A DNA stretch of 64,000 nucleotides, taken from NCBI RefSeq assembly GCF_000718255.1, contig NZ_JOFJ01000008.1:173936-237935 (forward strand). The letters run 5' to 3'. This stretch comes from Spirillospora albida. GTDB lineage: Bacteria > Actinomycetota > Actinomycetes > Streptosporangiales > Streptosporangiaceae. This document shows, piece by piece, positions 60,935-64,000 of this stretch. Both the position numbers and the translations under genes were made by a program. Numbering within the stretch: the stretch's first letter is position 1; each line of letters starts with the position of its first letter. The notes beneath the pieces were generated by a model. It ran no database searches. It saw nothing but the letters and a program-made list of their open reading frames with translations, and was not told where the DNA came from.

Positions 60935-62423
60935 GCCCGTGCCGCCTGCGGCCGGTCAGGCCGGGCAGGTCGGCGGTGTCGCGCACCGGGTCGGCGAGGC
61001 GGCCGGCGTTGTAGTCGTCCACCAGGGCCCGGACGGTCTCCAGCGCGCACGACTTGTTCGTGCCGATGAACCCGGTCGGTCCCCGCTTGATCCAGCCGGT
61101 GACGAACGTGCCGGGGACGGCGCGTCCGGTACCGGGGTCCACGACGCGGCCGCCCTCGTTCGGCACCGTTCCGGACGCCTCGTCGAACGGCAGGTCCCGG
61201 ACGGGGCGCCCGCGGTAGCCGATGGACGTCAGCAGGAGCCCGGTCTCCAGGGTCTCCATGCGCCCGGTCGGCCGGACGCCGTCGCCATCCGGTTCGTTGC
61301 GCTCGAACTCCACGCCCTCCACATGATCGCTTCCGAGGACGCGCACCGGGGAGAGCAGGTAGCGCAGCCGGACGCGCCGCCCGCAGGCCCCTTCCGCGGG
61401 GAGGTCCCGCAGGAGGTCGAGCTTCGCCCCGGAGCCTGAACGGACGTCCTCCGCCGGGACCACGACATCGACACCGGGCGTCGACCGCAGACCGACGAGC
61501 TCCGGCAGCGTGAACGCCGACCGCTCCGGCCCCCGCCGCCCCACGACCACGACCTCCTCGACCGCGCTGCCGCGCAGCACCTCCAGGGCGGCGGGGGAGA
61601 TGTCGGTTCCGGCGAGGACCTCCGGGTCGACGGTGAGGATCCGGGCGACGTCCAGCGCCACGTTCCCGTTGCCGATCACGACGGCGCGGCGGTGGGACAG
61701 GTCGAACGTCCGGTCCGCGAAGTCGGGGTGGCCGTTGTACCAGGCGACGAACTCGGTGGCGGACGCCGCGCCCGGCAGCTCGACGCCGGGGACGTCCAGC
61801 CGCCGGTCGGCCGAGGCGCCCACCGCGTAGATCACCGCGTGGTACCGGGCGAGCAGCTCCTCGTGCGTGACGTGCGTTCCGACCTCGACGTCCAGGTACA
61901 GGCTCAGGCCCTCCTCGGCGCGGATGGCGTCGAACTGCCGGCTCACCTGCCGCGTCCGCCGGTGGTCGGGCGCGACGCCCATGCGCGCCAGCCCGTACGG
62001 GACGGGCAGCCGCTCGAAGACGCCGACCTCCGCGCCGGGGACCGTCAGCAGCTCGTCGGCCGCGTACATGGCGGCCGGCCCCGAACCGACGATCGCGACC
62101 CGCAGCGCCTGCGGCCTCTCCCGGACCCGCAGCGTCGGCAGCACCGGCGCGAGCAGGGGCCGCTCACGCGGAGCCGCGTAGAAGCCGGCGTTGATCGCCA
62201 GGAAGTCCAGCTCGCCTTCGGCGAGCTTCGTGTGCGGCTTGATCGCGTCCACCGGGCAGGCCGAGACGCACGCCCCGCAGTCCACGCACGCCTCGGGGTC
62301 GATGTAGAGCATCTCGGCGGTCGCGAAGTCCGGCTCGTCCGGTGTCGGGTGGATGCAGTTCACCGGGCAGGTGAAGACGCAGGCCGCGTCGCTGCAGCAC
62401 GACTGCGTGACGACGTGCGGCAT
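60924..62423 (-). CDS. Ferredoxin / ferredoxin-NADP reductase fusion (FprB-like)
   Basis: 499 residues. The N-terminal ferredoxin (about 1-60) has DAACVFTCPVNCIH and CVDCGACVSACPVDAI clusters, as in mycobacterial 7Fe-type domains. The adrenodoxin-reductase-like part has FAD motif VAIVGSGPAAMYAA (about 107-120) and NADPH motif VVIGNGNVALDVARIL. It passes electrons from NADPH to the fused ferredoxin, and then probably to the diiron oxygenase whose stop codon overlaps its start by one base. Confidence 0.93.
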   Translation of the reverse strand: MPHVVTQSCCSDAACVFTCPVNCIHPTPDEPDFATAEMLYIDPEACVDCGACVSACPVDAIKPHTKLAEGELDFLAINAGFYAAPRERPLLAPVLPTLRVRERPQALRVAIVGSGPAAMYAADELLTVPGAEVGVFERLPVPYGLARMGVAPDHRRTRQVSRQFDAIRAEEGLSLYLDVEVGTHVTHEELLARYHAVIYAVGASADRRLDVPGVELPGAASATEFVAWYNGHPDFADRTFDLSHRRAVVIGNGNVALDVARILTVDPEVLAGTDISPAALEVLRGSAVEEVVVVGRRGPERSAFTLPELVGLRSTPGVDVVVPAEDVRSGSGAKLDLLRDLPAEGACGRRVRLRYLLSPVRVLGSDHVEGVEFERNEPDGDGVRPTGRMETLETGLLLTSIGYRGRPVRDLPFDEASGTVPNEGGRVVDPGTGRAVPGTFVTGWIKRGPTGFIGTNKSCALETVRALVDDYNAGRLADPVRDTADLPGLTGRRRHGLTA

Positions 62424-63415
62424 CAGGCGAGCCCGTGCGCTTCGCGGTGCGGCTCGCCCCGGTGCCGCGACGGCTTCCCGTCGATGTGCAGCGCCTTCCA
62501 CAGCCGCCGCGCCATCGGCGTCATGAGCCCGAGGTCGGACGCCAGCCTCCGCATGTCCCCGAAGTAGCCGCTGAGGATCGCCCGGGAGTGCTCGCTGCGC
62601 CAGAACGCCTCCTTGAACACCTCGTCCGGGATGTCGAACTTCTCGGCGAACGACCGCGGCGGTGTCATGATCTCCCCGGCCAGCCAGCGCATGGCCAGGG
62701 GGAACGCGATCGCGCAGGCCGCCTTCTCCGCCCGGTTCAGCCGCGCGACGTGGACGCGCAGGAAGTCGTTCGCGAACGAGATGTGCCGCGCCTCCTCCGC
62801 GATGTGGATCTCCATCGTCCGGAGCATCGCCGGCGGAACGTTCCCGCCGAGCCGGATGAGGTCCTTCTGGTAGTGGTCGATGGGCTCCTCACCGGCGAGA
62901 ATGCCGATGAACAGGACCACGTGCACGTAGCCGCCCGCCACCCCGATCAGCGGCGACAGCCGCCGGAACCACGTCCGCATGCCGGGAACGTCGACGCCGA
63001 TGCGGTTGACGAGCTCCTGGAACATCTGGATGTGGTTGCACTCCTCCGCCATCTCGTGGAGGCAGTAGCGGAACTCCGGCGACCCGTTGGGCAGCTTCAT
63101 GAGGTACTGCATCATGCCGCGGATCAGGATGCTCTCGAACGCCGCCCCGACCTTGACCGAGTTGGCCATCCGCCACTTGCCGATCTCGATCCGGCGCTCC
63201 AGCGGCAGGTCCCTGTACCACTGCGTCGCCCCCAGGGGGTCGATCTCCGCGGGCAGGACCCAGCGCGGGTCGTCCGGGTCGATGGCGAACTCGGGCGAGT
63301 CCCACGGGATGTCCAGGTACGGGTCGAACCGCCGCCGCACGGACCCCTCGCTCAGCGTCCGCAGCAGGTCCCGGTACTCCTGATCGAACAGATCGGTCCC
63401 GGTCAGGTTCCCCAT
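62423..63415 (-). CDS. AurF-like diiron oxygenase
   Basis: 330 residues. Diiron ligands appear in FESILIRGMM, HEMAEECNHIQMF and EIHIAEEARHISFAND (E...ExxH pattern repeated), with a C-terminal EHSRA helix. AurF-type enzymes N-oxygenate arylamines; related actinobacterial proteins also act on lipids or other amines. It is the first gene of an operon with the FprB-like reductase, which gives a self-contained electron chain. Two operator palindromes lie just upstream. Confidence 0.9.
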   Translation of the reverse strand: MGNLTGTDLFDQEYRDLLRTLSEGSVRRRFDPYLDIPWDSPEFAIDPDDPRWVLPAEIDPLGATQWYRDLPLERRIEIGKWRMANSVKVGAAFESILIRGMMQYLMKLPNGSPEFRYCLHEMAEECNHIQMFQELVNRIGVDVPGMRTWFRRLSPLIGVAGGYVHVVLFIGILAGEEPIDHYQKDLIRLGGNVPPAMLRTMEIHIAEEARHISFANDFLRVHVARLNRAEKAACAIAFPLAMRWLAGEIMTPPRSFAEKFDIPDEVFKEAFWRSEHSRAILSGYFGDMRRLASDLGLMTPMARRLWKALHIDGKPSRHRGEPHREAHGLA

Positions 63416-63473
63416 CGATGCCTCCTCCTCCGGCCGGCCGGCGCCGTCGGCCCCGCCATAAGCAGGAATTTAC

Positions 63474-63490
63474 TGAGACGCCCCGTCTCA
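63474..63490. promoter_or_regulatory. Operator palindrome 1 upstream of the diiron oxygenase
   Basis: TGAGACG-CCC-CGTCTCA, perfect 7-bp arms, 59 bp from the AurF-like start. Size and form suit a TetR dimer. Confidence 0.65.
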
Positions 63491-63503
63491 TGCAATGTTT
63501 ACC

Positions 63504-63518
63504 GGGACACACTGTCCC
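63504..63518. promoter_or_regulatory. Operator palindrome 2 upstream of the diiron oxygenase
   Basis: GGGACA-CAC-TGTCCC, perfect 6-bp arms, centred 29 bp from palindrome 1 and preceded by the same TTTAC. The two may be occupied together, about three helical turns apart. Confidence 0.6.
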
Positions 63519-63874
63519 AAACAACGGTGATCCGAGCCGATCCGCACCGGCGCCCACCGCCTTCGCCGCGGCGCGGCGGCCGTCCCCGAGCCCGACCGCC
63601 CCACCCCGGGTGGGGTGTCGCGACGGTCGGGGGCGCCGGCCCCATGCGGCTTCTCGATGCCGCTGGGGTGGGCGTTCGCGCGCCCCGCCGAGCGCGCCGG
63701 TCCATGCGCGGTTCCTCAATGGCCCGGCACCCATGTGGCCCCGGTCACATTTCCCGTGCCTCAGGTAATGGCCCCTTAGCCGGGCTAGGGGGTGCGGCCG
63801 CACCGATGTTAAGGGTTGGCCGCCGCCGTTCCGGTGCTTACGGTCAGAATTGATTCCACGCACTGGGAGAACAC
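63519..63874. other. Non-coding interval before the ccr-like gene
   Basis: No supported gene. It contains the palindrome CCCCACCC-C-GGGTGGGG (about 63601-63617), the imperfect palindrome CCCC-T-TAGCC-G-GGCTA-G-GGGG (63772-63792) and the promoter of the last gene. The 63772-63792 element sits 24 bp before the -35 and could be an operator. Confidence 0.6.
63816..63844 (+). promoter_or_regulatory. Promoter of the ccr-like gene
   Basis: -35 TTGGCC (63816-63821), exact 17-bp spacer, -10 TACGGT (63839-63844). The predicted start of transcription is about 23 nt before the ATG, leaving room for the GGGAGA ribosome site. Confidence 0.6.
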
Positions 63875-64000
63875 ATGGATTCGTTGGCCGAAGCCGTGGT
63901 TAATGGGGCGTCCGCTGAGGAATTGGCGGGGCTGGATGTGCCGGGGGAGTTCACCGCGGCGCATTTGCGGGTGGAGGACGTGGGCATGTTCGCGGGGGCG
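63875..64000 (+). CDS. ccr: Crotonyl-CoA carboxylase/reductase, N-terminal 42 codons (cut by window edge)
   Basis: The visible residues (MDSLAEAVVNGASAEELAGL, then DVPGEFTAAH and EDVGMFAGA) follow the N-terminal pattern of CCR enzymes: ASAEDF-(A)ALPVPxSYRA...MFAG. CCR makes ethylmalonyl-CoA from crotonyl-CoA with NADPH and CO2, for the ethylmalonyl-CoA pathway and polyketide extender units. The call rests on a short stretch. Codon use is looser (TTG, GTT, AAT, GGG) than in neighbouring genes. Confidence 0.65.
   Translation, partial: MDSLAEAVVNGASAEELAGLDVPGEFTAAHLRVEDVGMFAGA

Noticed and set aside
1..64000. tRNA genes, rRNA, IS elements, prophage genes, CRISPR arrays or a replication origin
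   Set aside because: I looked for cloverleaf-like segments, transposase or integrase motifs, regularly spaced repeats and DnaA-box clusters and saw none I could support.

Overview
The window is about 64 kb of very GC-rich DNA (third codon positions almost all G or C). Its gene content is that of a filamentous actinomycete: tandem PASTA-less Ser/Thr kinases, LysX, the DUF6230/DUF6114 pair, PucR-type regulators, a LAL-type LuxR regulator, many TetR and two-component genes, and a ccr start. The mix fits Streptosporangiales/Thermomonosporaceae (Actinomadura-like). That placement is inferred from content, not from a search. It reads as an ordinary, densely coded chromosome. I saw no rRNA, tRNA, IS element, prophage or CRISPR array.

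Layout. 1-9 kb: lysX (cut by the left edge, minus strand), three tandem membrane Ser/Thr kinases (plus strand), then DUF6114/DUF6230 (minus). 9-14 kb: a lone receiver protein, a DesK/DesR-like two-component pair, and a second pair with a soluble kinase that is translationally coupled to a shortened P450 lacking the distal haem pocket. 14-16 kb: a metallo-beta-lactamase/Rieske protein and a tiny membrane protein. 16-26 kb: a minus-strand exopolysaccharide operon (Wzz-like, DegT aminotransferase, a FlaA1-like protein with lost catalytic lysines, GT4, Wzy and Wzx in one open frame, initiating sugar transferase, GH-like lumenal protein) with a LuxR response regulator beside it. 26.5-34 kb: galE, a full P450 with a divergent TetR, a PucR regulator, and a TetR-MFS-PLP lyase operon. 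34-38 kb: a D,D-carboxypeptidase divergent from an ECF sigma/LCP operon. 38-43 kb: a CBS protein, a class V aminotransferase, an ABC exporter behind a textbook SoxR box, and a solute-binding lipoprotein. 43-48.5 kb: a CcdA/TlpA redox pair divergent from an autoregulated MerR gene, an esterase, and two tandem SRPBCC genes, the first frameshifted. 48.5-54.5 kb: a LAL regulator, a PucR regulator, a small acidic protein, and an oxidoreductase/HxlR divergent pair. 54.5-60 kb: a GABA-type catabolic module (PucR, aldehyde dehydrogenase, GabT) and a methyltransferase. 60-63.5 kb: TetR plus an FprB-like reductase/AurF-like diiron oxygenase operon with two operator palindromes. The right edge carries the first 42 codons of a probable crotonyl-CoA carboxylase/reductase.

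Two themes recur. One is cell-envelope biology: LysX, kinases, EPS export, D,D-carboxypeptidase and LCP ligase. The other is compact regulation: most operons have 1-16 bp gene overlaps, several genes appear leaderless (TANNNT 6-8 nt before the start codon), and regulator genes carry clear palindromic operators in front of them. The best candidate for something new is the two-component/degenerate-P450 operon at 11.9-14.1 kb. Also notable are the Wzy-Wzx fused frame, the catalytically altered FlaA1 homologue and the MBL-Rieske protein.
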